A stretch of 64,000 bases of DNA. Origin: Gloeomargaritales cyanobacterium VI4D9. Its GTDB lineage: Bacteria; Cyanobacteriota; Cyanobacteriia; Gloeomargaritales; Gloeomargaritaceae. Positions 24,280 to 34,597 of this stretch are shown here, piece after piece. The stretch is from positions 1,463,157 through 1,527,156 of the forward strand of contig OV696605.1 in the NCBI GenBank assembly GCA_927797885.1, in the 5' to 3' direction. Made by a program: the position numbers and the translations under genes. The notes below the pieces were generated by a model. It was not told the DNA's origin. It searched no databases and worked only from the letters and a program-made list of their open reading frames with translations. Numbering within the stretch: the first letter of the stretch is position 1; each line of letters starts with the position of its first letter.

Positions 24280-25917
24280 TCAAATATGACAGACTAAATC
24301 CCCAGCCCGTTGGGTAAACCGTAGATTTTCCCGATAGTCCACCGGGCAATCAATGACTGCGGGAACCGTTTGCTCCAAGGCCGTTTTTAAGGTCGGGATA
24401 AAGTCTTCTGTTTTTTCAATACGATAGCCCTTCAAACCCATACTCTCCGCTAATTTTACAAAATCAGGATTACCAAATTCAATATACTTACTATGGCCGT
24501 AATGTTGGTGCTGTTTCCACTCAATCAAGCCGTAACCTCCATCATTAAAAATAATCGTTACGAAGGGAGTTTTAGCTCGTAAAGCGGTTTCCAATTCCTG
24601 ACAATTCATCATGAATCCCCCATCTCCAGTAACAGCCACCACCCGGCGGTCGGGAGCCACTAATTTGGCAGCAATTCCCCCCGGTACAGCAATTCCCATT
24701 GCCGCAAATCCATTGGAAATCAAGCAGGTGTTGGGTTGCAGGCAATGATAGTGACGCGCCATCCACATCTTATGGGCACCCACATCACTAATGACAATGT
24801 CATCGGCTCCCATCACTTGCCGCAAATCATAGATGAGTTTTTGGGGCTTAATGGGAAATCCATCATCCTGGGCATAGCGTTGATAATCTGCCCGAATTTC
24901 ATCCCGAAATTGTAGGGCATAGGGTTCCGGTTTTCCCCGACGATGGGTACGTTTGAGAATCTCTGTTAAGGAGTCGGAAATATCTCCTACAACTTCTACA
25001 ATTGGGATGTAGCTACTGTCAATTTCTGCGGAATTTTGACCGATATGAATAATCGGTATCGTACCCTGGGGATTCCATTTTTTGGGCGAGTATTCTACCA
25101 GGTCATAGCCAACGGCAATGATCAAATCCGTGTGATCCAGGGCGCAGTTAATATGATCCCGCAATTGCAAACCCACACTCCACAAGGCTAAGGGATGGGT
25201 GTAGGGAATCACTCCTTTGCCCATGAAACTATTGGCAACGGGAATATTTAACTGTTCGGCAAATTCGGTAAGAGCCTGATGGGCATGATTTCTAATAGCA
25301 CCATTCCCCACTAAAATCAAAGGGTTATGGGCATTTTGAATGGCTTGGGCGGCTAATTCAATGCTTTTGAAAGAGGCATAAACTTTTTCCTTACGGTCTT
25401 GTTTCAAGGCGTGACCGGCGGCGGGCATGGCGGCAATATTTTCCGGTAAATCAATATGCACTGCCCCTGGTTTTTCCTGTTGGGCAATTTTGAAGGCTTT
25501 GCGGACAATTTCCGGGGTGATACTAGGCCGCACAATTTGGGCATTCCATTTGGTTACGGGGGCAAACATCGCCACCAAATCCAGGTATTGGTGGGACTCA
25601 ATGTGCATCCGATCTGTACCCACTTGCCCTGTGATGGCAACCAAGGGTGCTCCGTCCAAATTGGCATCTGCCACCCCGGTCATCAGGTTGGTGGCTCCAG
25701 GCCCTAAAGTGGACAGACAAACCCCCGCCCGTCCCGTTAGACGACCATAGACATCGGCCATAAAAGCTGCCCCCTGTTCATGGCGGGTGGTAATGAATTG
25801 AATTGAGGACTGACTGATGGCCTCCAGTAGTTCTAAATTCTCTTCTCCGGGTAGGCCAAAAATGTATTCCACTCCCTCGTTTTCTAAACAGCGAACCAAC
25901 AATTCTGCCGTATTCAT
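24280..25917 (-). CDS. Acetolactate synthase large-subunit-like ThDP enzyme
   Basis: 545 residues of the thiamine-diphosphate-dependent acetolactate synthase family. The catalytic Glu is in TTRHEQGAAFMADVYGR (Glu47). GPGATNLMTGVADANLDGAPLVAITGQV lies at about 70-97 (shown for order; the key part is GPGATN). The ThDP and Mg motif GDGGFMMNCQELETALR is near residue 430. The length and ILVGNGA/AVGYDL middle domain fit the ALS-like proteins that cyanobacteria carry besides the biosynthetic IlvB. No small regulatory subunit gene is adjacent, so a catabolic-type or specialised enzyme is likely; the donor is probably pyruvate. The ATG at 25917 is supported by MNTAELLVRCLENEGVEYIFG. Confidence 0.88.
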   Translation of the reverse strand: MNTAELLVRCLENEGVEYIFGLPGEENLELLEAISQSSIQFITTRHEQGAAFMADVYGRLTGRAGVCLSTLGPGATNLMTGVADANLDGAPLVAITGQVGTDRMHIESHQYLDLVAMFAPVTKWNAQIVRPSITPEIVRKAFKIAQQEKPGAVHIDLPENIAAMPAAGHALKQDRKEKVYASFKSIELAAQAIQNAHNPLILVGNGAIRNHAHQALTEFAEQLNIPVANSFMGKGVIPYTHPLALWSVGLQLRDHINCALDHTDLIIAVGYDLVEYSPKKWNPQGTIPIIHIGQNSAEIDSSYIPIVEVVGDISDSLTEILKRTHRRGKPEPYALQFRDEIRADYQRYAQDDGFPIKPQKLIYDLRQVMGADDIVISDVGAHKMWMARHYHCLQPNTCLISNGFAAMGIAVPGGIAAKLVAPDRRVVAVTGDGGFMMNCQELETALRAKTPFVTIIFNDGGYGLIEWKQHQHYGHSKYIEFGNPDFVKLAESMGLKGYRIEKTEDFIPTLKTALEQTVPAVIDCPVDYRENLRFTQRAGDLVCHI

Positions 25918-26050
25918 AACCCCAATCTCGTACCTCTATATCTTTTAGCCTAGTTCTCCAATTTAGAGTTGGCGGCTTTTTGTGACGAAATCCCGCTAAA
26001 TTTAACAATAATGCCGAGATGTTTACAAATATTAATACTGGACTTATTTT

Positions 26051-26075
26051 AGGGCGCCTCTATTTATGCAAAACA
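26051..26075 (+). repeat. Solitary family C end
   Basis: AGGGCGCCTCTATTTATGCA matches the left end of family C with one change. I cannot find its partner end before the IS630 remnant at 26131, so this is a fragment. Confidence 0.45.
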
Positions 26076-26130
26076 TGAGAACAAAACACAGGAACAGCGG
26101 CTCATTGCTCAGTATTTCTTGTACTAAGAT

Positions 26131-26256
26131 TACAGTCTACTAATTAAAAATGGGATACAAGTATTCCAGAGGGAGGAGAGAGGGACAGGCCGACCCATTC
26201 CTTGGATTTGCGGCAAAGAGTTGTGGCGGCGAGGCACTAGGCGGCGGAACGGTTCA
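26131..26256 (+). pseudogene. IS630-type element, left-end remnant
   Basis: Starts TACAGTCTACTAATT and reaches ATGGGATACAAG as in the left end of the IS630 copy at 21188. It then gives a diverged transposase start: CCCATTCCTTGGATTTGCGG encodes THSLDLRQR, followed by VVA. The element is cut after about 40 codons by a family A insertion at 26257 and never resumes. Its higher GC and lack of an ATG show an older decay than the copy at 21188. Confidence 0.8.
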
Positions 26257-26391
26257 TATAGCAATCCTAAATAAGAATGGAACAGGGGTCGCAGGGGCAC
26301 CGCCCCCGTCAAAGAAGCACCTGTATGGTTCTGGAAAATTTTTGTATGCCTACGGCACGCAAGCTAGTGTAAATCAAGTAGGATTGCTATA
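26257..26391 (+). repeat. MITE-like element, family A, long sub-type
   Basis: 135 bp with ends TATAGCAATCCTAAATAAG and TAGGATTGCTATA. The core carries the extra TCAAAGAAGCACCTGTATGG and CCTACGGCACGCAAGCTAG segments also seen at 34260-34400. It truncates the IS630 remnant. Its right end is 75 bases before the pyrG start, so it lies in or next to that promoter. Confidence 0.85.
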
Positions 26392-26451
26392 GAAGGTTAC
26401 CTAGACCATCTAGGAGCGCCGTAGAAGCATCTTATAATCGAAATGTATTAA

Positions 26452-28083
<1,632 letters not shown>

Positions 28084-28143
28084 ACGCTTTGAACCTCGCC
28101 CCGGTGGTAGCCGTCTAAATTCTCGGTGTCATTTTGAGTATTT

Positions 28144-28734
28144 ATGGTTCCAGCGGCGTGTGTGAACCCCATCCCGACCCAGGCGGAAACGCCTCTGCAT
28201 CCCGATTTGGCGTTGGTGCAACGGTGTCAGCAGGGAGACCCGGAGGGGTTTCGTTGGTTGTACCGCCGGTTTCAGCCCCGGGTGCGGGGAACGCTTTATC
28301 GCCTGTGCGGGGCGGTCGCCCTGGATGACCTAACCCAGGAGGTCTTTATGCGGGTGTGGCGGGGTTTGCCTCGCTTGCGGCAATTGGATATTTTCAACAC
28401 CTGGCTGTATCGGATTACCCTGAATGTGGCTACGGACTACCGGCGGCAATGCGCCCAAAAGCGTACCCAGATGGAAACCCTGACCCAGACCAGCCCCGAC
28501 CGGGTGCCCGCCCCGGATTTGATGCACCTCCACTACGAGGAATTGGTGCGCCAGGGGCTAGAAACCCTCAGTTTTGAGCATCGCACCGTGTTGGTATTGC
28601 ATGATTTGGAATCCCTGCCCCAGAAGGAAATCAGCGAGATTTTACGCATCCCGGTGGGCACGGTTAAATCCCGGTTATTTCACGCCCGTGCCGCCCTGCG
28701 CCGTCATTTGGAACAGCAAGGAGTGACCCTATGA
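28144..28734 (+). CDS. ECF-type RNA polymerase sigma factor
   Basis: 196 residues of the sigma-70 ECF group. Region 2 is seen as DLALVQRCQQGDPEGFRWLYRRFQPRVRG and LDDLTQEVFMRVWRGL (the -10-binding and core-binding helices). Region 4 is seen as LSFEHRTVLVLHDLESLPQKEISEILRIPVGTVKSRLFHARAALRRHL, a helix-turn-helix for the -35 element (key residues GTVKSRL at about 172-178). The cyanobacterial SigG group is the closest type I recall. Its stop overlaps the ATG of the next gene by four bases, and that gene encodes a one-helix membrane protein that fits an anti-sigma factor. Likely stress-responsive and autoregulated, which is inference. Confidence 0.88.
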   Translation: MVPAACVNPIPTQAETPLHPDLALVQRCQQGDPEGFRWLYRRFQPRVRGTLYRLCGAVALDDLTQEVFMRVWRGLPRLRQLDIFNTWLYRITLNVATDYRRQCAQKRTQMETLTQTSPDRVPAPDLMHLHYEELVRQGLETLSFEHRTVLVLHDLESLPQKEISEILRIPVGTVKSRLFHARAALRRHLEQQGVTL

Positions 28735-29012
28735 ACCCCGACCCGTTGGTGGATTTTCTTCGGCAGTACGCCCCCACCGCCCCCCCGCCCTCGCCAGGAC
28801 TGGAAGCCCGGATTCTGAATGCTACCCGTCCCCAACCCCGCCCCGTGTGGCATTGGTTTCCCCCTGCCTTGGCGGTCGCCGGTCTTTCCCTCTGGTTGGG
28901 GGTCGCTTCCGCACACCTTTGGCAACCGAGTCCCGCCCAAGTTGCCGAAATGGAAGCCTGGGTCGAAGCCAATTGGCATGGCAGTGGTGATGAATTGCTC
29001 CCCCTGCCCTAG
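28731..29012 (+). CDS. Probable anti-sigma factor with one membrane helix
   Basis: 93 residues. The start ATGA overlaps the stop of the ECF sigma gene, so the two are translationally coupled. A cytoplasmic N-terminal part of about 40 residues (VDFLRQYAPTAPPPSPGLEARIL) precedes one hydrophobic helix (WFPPALAVAGLSLWLGVASA, about residues 43-62) and a short outer tail. No ZAS zinc motif (HxxxCxxC) is present, so it is not the classical type. The role is inferred from order, size and topology only. Confidence 0.65.
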   Translation: MNPDPLVDFLRQYAPTAPPPSPGLEARILNATRPQPRPVWHWFPPALAVAGLSLWLGVASAHLWQPSPAQVAEMEAWVEANWHGSGDELLPLP

Positions 29013-29094
29013 GTTATTGATCCGGTTATCCTTGCGATGGCTGGGCTAATCGTGGTATGGTAATTAACTGCCCCTTCAATTGCCGATGTTTTCC

Positions 29095-29373
29095 ATGAGC
29101 CTACTGCAAGAACAAAAGCAAGCGTTGATCAACGAATATCAAATGCACGCCACGGATACGGGTTCCCCAGAGGTACAGATTGCCCTGTTGAGTACCCGGA
29201 TCAACCAACTGAGCGAACATTTGCGTACCCACAAAAAAGATTTTTCCTCCCAGCGGGGGCTGTTGCGGTTGATCAGCCAACGGCGGCAGTTGCTTTTATA
29301 TTTACGCAAACACCATTTTGACCGCTATGAAAATGTGATTAAGCGGCTTGGCATCCGGGGGTTACGTTCTTAA
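29095..29373 (+). CDS. rpsO: Small ribosomal subunit protein S15
   Basis: 92 residues, S15 of the 30S subunit, which binds the 16S rRNA central domain early in assembly. HATDTGSPEVQIALLSTRIN, then LSEHLRTHKKDFSSQRGLL and LISQRRQLLLYL, and the C-terminal YENVIKRLGIRGLR, are family signatures. Three in-frame starts exist (TTG 29080, ATG 29086, ATG 29095). I use 29095 because MSLLQEQKQ aligns with the usual N-terminus. Followed 40 bases later by a Pam68-like gene, an arrangement known from other cyanobacteria. Confidence 0.95.
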   Translation: MSLLQEQKQALINEYQMHATDTGSPEVQIALLSTRINQLSEHLRTHKKDFSSQRGLLRLISQRRQLLLYLRKHHFDRYENVIKRLGIRGLRS

Positions 29374-29413
29374 TTTTGGATAGTTTTTGAATAGTTTTGC
29401 ACCGTAGGTCATT

Positions 29414-29803
29414 ATGGCGAAAAAAAACCGGCGTACCCCACCCCCCCCTCCCAAAAAACGGGGCTGGCAACAGATTCAAGCACCAGGGATGCCCCAGGTG
29501 GTCAGCAACCGGATGGTGCGGCGGATGGCTTTTTTTTGTGGGGTGCCAACCGGGCTGGGATTGCTGGCTTTTCCGGTGAGTTATTCCCTGATCCAACAGG
29601 GGCTAAAAATTCCGGTAGCCGCCGTGGTCGCCGTCACCCTGGGCTGTTTTGGGCTAGGGATTGTCGGTTTGAGCTATGGCATCCTCTCCACCTGTTGGGA
29701 TGCGGAGCGGGTGGGGCATTGGCTGGGCTGGCAGGAGTTTCGCACCAACTGGGGGCGATTGCGGGCAAATTCTAAAGCAAATCGTAACAATGCCCCAACC
29801 TGA
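29414..29803 (+). CDS. Pam68-like photosystem II assembly factor (DUF3464)
   Basis: 129 residues. A basic, proline-rich N-terminus (MAKKNRRTPPPPPKKRGW) is followed by two membrane helices (about residues 39-62 and 69-95) and a short C-terminal tail, the DUF3464/PAM68 layout. In Synechocystis the homologue Sll0933 is encoded beside rps15 and helps insertion of chlorophyll into CP47 at the ribosome; the linkage to rpsO seen here is the same. CP47 itself (psbB) is in this window at 42475-44010. The ATG at 29414 is fixed by the conserved start; no strong ribosome-binding site precedes it. Confidence 0.88.
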   Translation: MAKKNRRTPPPPPKKRGWQQIQAPGMPQVVSNRMVRRMAFFCGVPTGLGLLAFPVSYSLIQQGLKIPVAAVVAVTLGCFGLGIVGLSYGILSTCWDAERVGHWLGWQEFRTNWGRLRANSKANRNNAPT

Positions 29804-29854
29804 ACCCCTTCCCTCGTTACAATACAAAAGCCCTAACTTATCATCTCTACTGCC

Positions 29855-30913
29855 ATGATTATTGTGATGCAACCCGGTGCGCCGGAATTGGAAATTGAGC
29901 GCATCAGCGATGAACTCCGTACCTGGGGATTGCATCCTGAAAAGATTGTTGGTCAGTACAAAGTAGTTATCGGACTAGTGGGGGAAACGGCGGGTTTACA
30001 GCCGGAGCGGATTCAGGAACTCAGCCCCTGGATTGAAGAAGTCGTACGGGTGGAACAGCCCTTTAAGCGGGCAAGCCGGGAGTTTCGCCACGGGCAACCG
30101 AGTGATATTGCCATTGACACGCCGAATGGGACGGTGGTGTTCGGGGAAGCCCAGCCCTTGGTGGTGGTGGCGGGTCCCTGTTCGGTGGAAAACGAGGAAA
30201 TGATTGTGGAGACGGCTCTGCGGGTAAAGGCGGCTGGTGCCAAGTTTTTGCGGGGGGGAGCCTACAAGCCCCGGACATCTCCCTATGCTTTCCAGGGGCA
30301 CGGGGAAAGTGCGTTGGAATTGTTGGCGGCGGCACGGGCGGCTTCCGGGCTGGGAATTATCACGGAGGTCATGGACACCGCCGATATTGACAAAATTGCT
30401 CAGGTGGCGGATGTGTTGCAGGTGGGGGCACGGAATATGCAGAATTTTGCCCTGCTGAAAAAAATTGGTGCCCAAAACAAGCCGGTGTTGCTGAAGCGGG
30501 GGATGTCCGCCACGATTGAGGAATGGCTGATGGCGGCTGAGTACATCTTGGCTGGGGGCAACCCAAATGTGATCCTGTGTGAGCGGGGGATTCGCACCTT
30601 TGACACCCGTTACACCCGCAATACCCTGGATTTATCGGTGATTCCCGTTCTACGTAAGCTCACCCACTTGCCGATTATGATTGACCCCAGTCACGGCACG
30701 GGCAAATCCGAGTATGTGCCAGCGATGGCGATGGCGGCGGTGGCGGCGGGTACGGATGCCCTGATGATCGAAGTCCATCCCAACCCGGCGAAAGCCCTGT
30801 CCGATGGACCCCAATCCTTAACCCCGGAGCGGTTTGACCGGTTGATGCGGGAGGAATTGGCGGTGATTGCTCAGGCGGTGGGACGTTGGCCGCAGGTGGC
30901 GGTGGGGGTGTAG
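29855..30913 (+). CDS. aroF: 3-deoxy-7-phosphoheptulonate synthase (DAHP synthase, type I-beta)
   Basis: 352 residues; condenses phosphoenolpyruvate and erythrose 4-phosphate as the first step of the shikimate pathway. The N-terminal about 80 residues are a ferredoxin-like regulatory domain ([21 protein letters not shown]). The barrel follows with [18 protein letters not shown] (catalytic Lys region after it), [29 protein letters not shown] and [10 protein letters not shown]. This is the type I-beta architecture, not the E. coli AroG type, and is probably feedback-controlled through the N-terminal domain. About 50 bases separate it from the Pam68-like gene. Confidence 0.93.
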   Translation: MIIVMQPGAPELEIERISDELRTWGLHPEKIVGQYKVVIGLVGETAGLQPERIQELSPWIEEVVRVEQPFKRASREFRHGQPSDIAIDTPNGTVVFGEAQPLVVVAGPCSVENEEMIVETALRVKAAGAKFLRGGAYKPRTSPYAFQGHGESALELLAAARAASGLGIITEVMDTADIDKIAQVADVLQVGARNMQNFALLKKIGAQNKPVLLKRGMSATIEEWLMAAEYILAGGNPNVILCERGIRTFDTRYTRNTLDLSVIPVLRKLTHLPIMIDPSHGTGKSEYVPAMAMAAVAAGTDALMIEVHPNPAKALSDGPQSLTPERFDRLMREELAVIAQAVGRWPQVAVGV

Positions 30914-30972
30914 CTGGGGAGGCGATTCCCCGCTCAGGTGGGCGTAGTATCGAGCCTAGCCAGGTTGGAGCG

Positions 30973-32844
30973 ATGGCACACCTTATCTGCCCCTCACGCA
31001 CCGAATTAGATAGCTTGCGAACGCCCCTGACGGCGGGTGAATTACGAGTGCTGGAGTTTTTTGACCGGTACCTGCCAGAGGGATGGGAAATTTACATTCA
31101 ACCGCATCTGAATGGGTTGCGCCCAGATTTTGTGCTCCTCCATCCCCACATTGGTATTGCGGTGTTTGAGGTCAAGGATTGGCACTTGGAGGCCATGCCG
31201 TATTTTGTGGGGCAAATCGATGATGTTCCTTCCCTGTGGAGTCGGGATCAAGAGGGCCAAGAGTTTCGTTGCCGGGACAATCCGGTGGAGAAAGTGGCGC
31301 GCTACAAGCAACAAATTCTCGACCTCTACTGCCCCAAACTCGGCTTGCTGGTGAAGGAGCGGGCACAAGCAATGTCGGTGATCACCGCAGGTGTGATCAT
31401 GACAGAAGCCAGTACTGCGGGCGCAACCAAATTGTTTCAGCCCTTCTTGAAGCATTTGGGCTGGCTCGATGACAGGGCTAAAAAATATCATCCCGTTGTG
31501 GGTCAAGACGCTTTAGCCAACGGCAGTCTGACCCAAGTCTTTCCCAGCGCTAAGTTCAGGCGATCCAAGTTTATGACCCCTGCCCTGGCGAATGACCTGC
31601 GTAGTTGGCTGCGGGAACCGGACCATGCTGCCGAACAGCGAACGCCCCTGTCGTTGACCCCCAAGCAAAAAGAAATCGCAACTACCCGCACCCAGACGGG
31701 CTACCGCCGGGTAAAAGGGGCGGCTGGCGCTGGTAAGTCCCTGGCCTTGGCGGCGCGGGCGGCTCATCTGGCGGGCGAAGGCAAGGAAGTCCTGGTGGTC
31801 ACGTTCAATATCACCCTTTGGCACTATCTACGGGATTTAGCCGTGCGTTACGACCACCCTAGCCAGCCTGTCCCGAATTTTATGCAGAACATTACCTGGT
31901 TGCATTTTCACGAATGGTGCAAACGTGTTTGTCAGGACGCGGGTTTGGAAGCGGATCACAAGCGACTTTTCGCAAATCCAGACACCCAGGATGACCTATT
32001 TGAAGAACGCATTCCGGCCTTGGTGGAACGGGCGCTCAAGGAAGCGAGAGAATCCATTAGCTCCTACGATGCCATTTTGGTTGATGAGGGCCAGGACTTT
32101 AACCTGACGTGGTGGAATTTGTTGCGCCAGGTGCGTCAGGAGGGCGGCGAAATGCTTTTGGTTGCCGATGCCACCCAAGACCTGTACCGGCAGGCTTGTC
32201 GCTGGACCGATGAGCAGATGCGCGGGGCGGGCTTTACTGGCCCTTGGTTTCAACTTGAGGAGAGCTATCGGTTGCCGCCGGGACTGATTCCCTACCTGCG
32301 GCGTTTTGCCGAAACCTTTTTGTCCGGCAACGACCTTGATCTCCCCAGCGAGGTGCAAGGCGATTTGTTTGAGCAACCACTCACGCTCCGCTGGCTTCAG
32401 GTGCAAGAACAGGATGCGGTGGATACCTGCGTCCAAGCAGTGTGCGATTTGGTCAGCAACTCACCCAATCTCACCTGGGCAGATATTACCCTGCTGGTCG
32501 CTACCCACGAAATGGGAATGCGTTGTGTTGACAAACTTGCGGAGAAAAACATTCACGTTTGTCATGTATTTGCTGAGGATTATCGATCGCAAAAAAGGCT
32601 CAAGATGCAGTTTTGGATGGGCGATCCGCGGCTGAAAGCAGCCACCGTGCATAGCTTCAAAGGCTGGGAGACTCGGGCACTCGTTGTACATATCAACAAA
32701 GCCACGACAGCCAGCGATCTCGCTGAGACTTATGTGGCTCTGTCACGGCTACGGCGCAGTGAGAAAGGGAGCTTCTTGACAGTAGTATGTTCAGCGCCGG
32801 AACTAGCATCCTACGGTAGCACTTGGCCAGAGTTTGTCACCTAA
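30973..32844 (+). CDS. NERD nuclease-related domain fused to UvrD-like SF1 helicase
   Basis: 623 residues. Residues about 20-150 form a NERD domain, a PD-(D/E)XK-type nuclease relative: LRPDFVLLHPHIGIAVFEVKDWH gives the D...E.K active-site pattern. From about 230 there is a superfamily 1 helicase: Q-motif LTPKQKEIA, Walker A VKGAAGAGKS (about 247-256), Walker B ILVDEGQDFN (about 370), motif IV-VI pieces LEESYRLPP, TVHSFKGWETRALVV and TYVALSRLRR. So it is a predicted ATP-driven DNA unwinding and cutting enzyme. GGAG lies four bases before the ATG. It stands alone between aroF and chrA. Single-protein nuclease-helicases of this kind can act in DNA repair or phage defence; which applies here is not shown. 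Confidence 0.85.
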   Translation: MAHLICPSRTELDSLRTPLTAGELRVLEFFDRYLPEGWEIYIQPHLNGLRPDFVLLHPHIGIAVFEVKDWHLEAMPYFVGQIDDVPSLWSRDQEGQEFRCRDNPVEKVARYKQQILDLYCPKLGLLVKERAQAMSVITAGVIMTEASTAGATKLFQPFLKHLGWLDDRAKKYHPVVGQDALANGSLTQVFPSAKFRRSKFMTPALANDLRSWLREPDHAAEQRTPLSLTPKQKEIATTRTQTGYRRVKGAAGAGKSLALAARAAHLAGEGKEVLVVTFNITLWHYLRDLAVRYDHPSQPVPNFMQNITWLHFHEWCKRVCQDAGLEADHKRLFANPDTQDDLFEERIPALVERALKEARESISSYDAILVDEGQDFNLTWWNLLRQVRQEGGEMLLVADATQDLYRQACRWTDEQMRGAGFTGPWFQLEESYRLPPGLIPYLRRFAETFLSGNDLDLPSEVQGDLFEQPLTLRWLQVQEQDAVDTCVQAVCDLVSNSPNLTWADITLLVATHEMGMRCVDKLAEKNIHVCHVFAEDYRSQKRLKMQFWMGDPRLKAATVHSFKGWETRALVVHINKATTASDLAETYVALSRLRRSEKGSFLTVVCSAPELASYGSTWPEFVT

Positions 32845-32873
32845 ATTAATCACAATTAATCACGTCAAAAACT

Positions 32874-32925
32874 GAGCAAGGGGCTGTGCTTCTGCGACCC
32901 CTGTTCCATTCTCATTTAGGATTGC
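32874..32925 (-). repeat. Family A element fragment
   Basis: GCAAGGGGCTGTGCTTCTGC, then GACCCCTGTTCCATT and CATTTAGGATTGC is the right half of a family A element. It lies about 30 bases after the NERD-helicase stop codon. The rest of the 130-base gap before chrA shows nothing else. Confidence 0.6.
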
Positions 32926-32978
32926 GACGGTTTGGATAAGAGAGCCTATTTCCTCAAAGCAATTGTGCTCGGAGATGT

Positions 32979-34151
32979 CTAATTAGGAATGATCCCCAAC
33001 CCATACCCTAGCACCCCCAAAACTGCTCCCAAGCCAATTAACCAGGGAGCCGCAACCCGCCGCCAAAATAACAAAACCCCACTGAAAATAGTAATTCCCA
33101 ACACCCAGACCCCTTGTCCCACCGTGGTAGCAAAAGACATCGCCCCAATTTGCCAACCCAAACGCACCGCCACCACCACAATCAACGCCACTGCCCCCAC
33201 ATTTAACCCATCCAAAAACGCCCCCGCCCAAACCGTGCGCCGACACCAGAGCAAAATCGGATTCAAGAGTGCCACAAACACAAACGAGGGTAGGAAAATG
33301 GCGACCGTTGACACAGCCGCTCCCGCCCACCCAGCAATTTGAAACCCAATAAAACTGGCAGTGGACAACACCGGCCCCGGCGTAAATTGTCCCACCGCAA
33401 TCGCATCCAAAAGCTGTTGCTGGGTCAACCAACCGTAGCGATTCACCAGGTCATTTTCAATAAAGGCCACCAGTAGATAACCACCCCCAAACAAAACCGC
33501 CCCCACCTTCAGGAAAAACAGTGCCAGCAACCCCAAATTGGGAGGTGGCATGGCCGCCCCCGGCATGGCCATCGCCCCGACCGGGAACCCCAGCCAAGGC
33601 CACCCCGCCCCCTGCCTCGGTTGAGGGGGTCGCCGCACTCCAATACCCAGGAGCCCTGCCGCCAGTAGCGCCAGCATCTCCCCCGTCCCCAGCCAGGATA
33701 ACGCAATTACCCCCACCCCCACGAGTAGTAGGAGCCGACTTTTCACCGCCTTTTGCCCCAACCGCCAGCCCGCATCCAGAATCAACACTACCGTTACCGG
33801 CTGAATCCCCACTAGCAGGGGTGCCACCTGGGGTAATGTCCCCCATTCCCGATACCCCCAAGCAATTAGCGTCGTGATTAAAGCCGCTGGTAGAATGAAA
33901 CAGACCCCTGCTACCCCCAGCCCCGCCCAACCCGCCCGGCGCAACCCCACCAGAATCGCCATTTCCGTGGAATTAGGGCCAGGGATGAGATTGACCCCCC
34001 CCATCAAGTCCAGAAATTCCGCCGCCTCCAACCACTGGCGTTCCTCCACCACCTCTTTTTGCATCAATGCCGTATGCGCCGCCGGTCCCCCAAACGACAA
34101 GGCACCCAAACGCAAAAAGACCTGGGCTACTTCTAGCAGGCGTGGGGTCAT
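32979..34151 (-). CDS. chrA: Chromate transporter, ChrA family
   Basis: 390 residues with two homologous halves, each a CHR domain, and about ten to twelve predicted membrane helices. Seen: LGALSFGGPAAHTALMQ (first half signature) and LKVGAVLFGGGYLLVAFIENDLV (second half), GGVNLIPGPNSTEMAILVG and VGQFTPGPVLSTASFIGFQ. ChrA proteins export chromate across the inner membrane in some bacteria; many cyanobacterial members are uncharacterised and may carry other oxyanions. The ATG at 34151 starts just before the first amphipathic helix. No chrB-type regulator is nearby. Confidence 0.88.
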   Translation of the reverse strand: MTPRLLEVAQVFLRLGALSFGGPAAHTALMQKEVVEERQWLEAAEFLDLMGGVNLIPGPNSTEMAILVGLRRAGWAGLGVAGVCFILPAALITTLIAWGYREWGTLPQVAPLLVGIQPVTVVLILDAGWRLGQKAVKSRLLLLVGVGVIALSWLGTGEMLALLAAGLLGIGVRRPPQPRQGAGWPWLGFPVGAMAMPGAAMPPPNLGLLALFFLKVGAVLFGGGYLLVAFIENDLVNRYGWLTQQQLLDAIAVGQFTPGPVLSTASFIGFQIAGWAGAAVSTVAIFLPSFVFVALLNPILLWCRRTVWAGAFLDGLNVGAVALIVVVAVRLGWQIGAMSFATTVGQGVWVLGITIFSGVLLFWRRVAAPWLIGLGAVLGVLGYGLGIIPN

Positions 34152-34259
34152 TGGGGATTCAGGGGTAGGACGGTCTCAGTCATGCCTTCCAGTGGTGTTA
34201 AATATCTGTAATAGGGCAGGGTTATGTTACAAGTGGCTCCATTTGTACCATAGCAATCC

Positions 34260-34400
34260 TATAGCAATCCTAAATGAGAATGGAACAGAGGGTCGCAGGG
34301 GCACCGCCCCCGTAAAAGAAGCACCTGCGGTGTATGGTTCTGAAAAATTTTTGTATGCCTACGGCACGCAAGCTAATGCAAATCAAGTAGGATTGCTATA
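34260..34400 (+). repeat. MITE-like element, family A, long sub-type with duplicated left end
   Basis: 141 bp, from TATAGCAATCCTAAATGAG to TAGGATTGCTATA. Immediately left, CATAGCAATCCT repeats the terminal ten bases once more. The core has the AAAAGAAGCACCTGCGG and CCTACGGCACGCAAGCTAA segments of the long sub-type (compare 26257-26391). The remaining bases of the 34152-34597 gap contain nothing I can support. Confidence 0.85.
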
Positions 34401-34597
34401 GGTGATCATAACAACAGATACTCACAAAAATTAGTTGCCAGTGGGCTTCCTATATGATTGCCGTTTCAATCTTTGGGATGGAAATTTTATACTTAGAAAA
34501 TCAAGGGTTGCTGGGTGTAACCTGGTTTTGATGCTGATAGCCTGCCTGACGTGGCTGTATCACCTTATTACTCACACAAATTGCCTGGGATATTTAT

